A stretch of 15,158 nt of DNA from NCBI GenBank assembly GCA_019113455.1, contig DXHG01000061.1:1-15158 (forward strand), written 5' to 3'. How positions within the stretch are numbered: the first letter of the stretch is position 1; every line of letters starts with the position of its first letter. Shown here in pieces: positions 14,102 to 15,158 of this stretch. The notes below the pieces were generated by a model. The model was not told the DNA's origin, made no database searches, and saw only the letters and a list, made by a program, of their open reading frames with translations. The DNA comes from Candidatus Treponema faecavium (GTDB taxonomy: Bacteria; Spirochaetota; Spirochaetia; Treponematales; Treponemataceae). A program made the translations under genes and the position numbers.

Positions 14102-15158
14102 TTATCTTGGCGGAATGACGATAGTTGTTCCTGATACGATGTAGTCAGGGTTAGAGATATTGTTTGCTTCGGCGATTTCAGGATACCGCCACGGGTTTCT
14201 GTAATATGCGGCGGCAATATCCCACAGCGTGTCTCCCCATTTGATTTGATATGTTACGTTTTGTTCAGCGGGAGCAGGTTCAGGCGGAAGCGGCACAATA
14301 TCGGGAACAGGAGCGACAACGATTTGATTCTCTTTCGGCATAACCGCCTGCTCTGCCGCCGTCTGCTGGCTGCTGCCGGCAGCGTGCTGTTCCTGTGCGG
14401 CGGTATCCGGCGCCGTTCTGCCGTTAAACCGCGACGGCACAAGCATGAAAATACCTGCAAGCGCTGCAAGACAGATAACGGCGCAGATAATGCAGATAAC
14501 GACGGCGCCAATCTGCGATTTGCCTTTTGAAGCGGTTTCCGTATCGTCAAAGAGGCTTTCGTCAAACAGCGGCGTTTCAGGTATTCCCGTATCGGCATAT
14601 TCCTGCTGCTGCATATGTGAAGAGGTGTCGGTTTCTGCATCTGCGGACAAAAAATCACTGTCATCAAGCGAGCCTGCCGCAGACTGGTCGTCGACGCTGA
14701 ACGCCTCGTCGTCAAGCAGATTGGATAAGTTAAGCGGCTTCTCCGCAGATTCATCAAAGTCCGGCACATCAAAGTTCATGTCGGAAAAGTCGGGAAGATT
14801 ATCGGCCGTGTCGGGTTTGTCTTGTGCGGTCGGCGTTCCCGTTTCAGCCGAGTCAAAGTCCGGCAGATCAAAATCTTCTGCGGGCTGCGCCGCAGCAGTG
14901 CCGCTGTCAGTCAGAGCCGGTTCCGGCGCACTGCCGTCAGCCGCGGCATCGGCGTCAAAGTCCGGCAGATCAAAATCATCGGCAGTTTGTGCCGCATTCT
15001 GCACGTCCGTGCCGCTGTCCGGCAAAGACAGCTCCGGCGCGCTGCCGTCAGCCGCGGCACCGGCGTCAAAGTCCGGCAGATCAAAACCGTCTGCGGTCTG
15101 CGCCGTCTCCGCCGGAGCGGTCATATCTATAACGCTTCCGGCTGCGGGCAGCGGCGGC
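14102..15158 (-). CDS. Membrane-anchored LysM protein with acidic repeats (5' end outside window)
   Basis: At least 352 residues are present; the frame is still open at the window edge, so the first in-window ATG (15124) is probably not the start. A long acidic N-terminal part carries imperfect repeats of 34-37 residues built around FDLPDFD (DNA copies near 14852, 14954 and 15065), then a degenerate NFDVPDFD. Next come KGKSQ and one membrane segment (about 14437-14512), a Pro/Ala/Gln-rich linker, and a LysM domain at the C-terminus (about 14105-14256: YQIKWGDTLWDIAAAYY, NPDYIVSGTTIVIPP). By the positive-inside rule the acidic part is cytoplasmic and LysM faces the periplasm, where it would bind peptidoglycan. 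It lies 11 bp from the lytic transglycosylase gene and forms an operon with it. The acidic part has no recognised function. Confidence 0.85.
   Translation of the reverse strand, partial: PPLPAAGSVIDMTAPAETAQTADGFDLPDFDAGAAADGSAPELSLPDSGTDVQNAAQTADDFDLPDFDADAAADGSAPEPALTDSGTAAAQPAEDFDLPDFDSAETGTPTAQDKPDTADNLPDFSDMNFDVPDFDESAEKPLNLSNLLDDEAFSVDDQSAAGSLDDSDFLSADAETDTSSHMQQQEYADTGIPETPLFDESLFDDTETASKGKSQIGAVVICIICAVICLAALAGIFMLVPSRFNGRTAPDTAAQEQHAAGSSQQTAAEQAVMPKENQIVVAPVPDIVPLPPEPAPAEQNVTYQIKWGDTLWDIAAAYYRNPWRYPEIAEANNISNPDYIVSGTTIVIPPR

Overview
The window looks like chromosomal DNA of a treponeme-type spirochaete. Evidence: a phosphofructokinase of the trypanosomatid/spirochaete-like type (GGDGTQRG plus PKTVDND), an SLT lipoprotein with a relaxed spirochaete-like lipobox, a membrane-anchored LysM protein beside it, flavin-dependent ThyX, and G+C a little above 50 % by eye. 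Genus-level placement is an inference and the species cannot be fixed from this sequence. No transposase, integrase, phage gene, CRISPR array, tRNA or rRNA was seen.

Layout, left to right. 1-312 holds a palindromic repeat array cut by the window edge, then a hairpin and a promoter. 313-1410 (+) is a six-TM diguanylate cyclase. 1411-1856 is gene-free and packed with hairpins and dispersed repeats. 1857-4910 (-) is a complete lacZ-type beta-galactosidase with its own promoter. 5086-5478 (-) is a small exported protein of unknown function, divergent from thyX at 5602-6438 (+). 6498-9639 (-) is a two-gene unit: a DUF2804-like protein, then a 679-residue protein I do not recognise. 9640-10541 is a 900 bp gene-free region made of repeats. 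10542-11888 (+) is a phosphofructokinase ending at a strong bidirectional terminator. 11958-15158 (-) is a cell-envelope pair: a LysM membrane protein (its 5' end lies outside the window) followed by a lytic transglycosylase lipoprotein.

The genes are ordinary housekeeping or accessory functions: c-di-GMP signalling, lactose hydrolysis, dTMP synthesis, glycolysis and peptidoglycan turnover. The most unusual content is intergenic. (1) An array of TTTGCCRNYGGCAAA-type palindromes has its centres exactly 22 or 23 bp apart (12 sites at 9936-10180). It is mirror-symmetric about 10091, and its right half recurs with the same spacing at 1-122. (2) A dispersed hairpin repeat occurs five times, with compensatory base changes in its stem. 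Two inverted copies (9691-9804 and 10216-10420) flank the array, giving a nested composite structure. (3) Three consecutive perfect hairpins abut the lacZ stop codon. Together these suggest a family of non-coding, structured, possibly mobile or protein-bound repeats that fills intergenic spaces in this genome.
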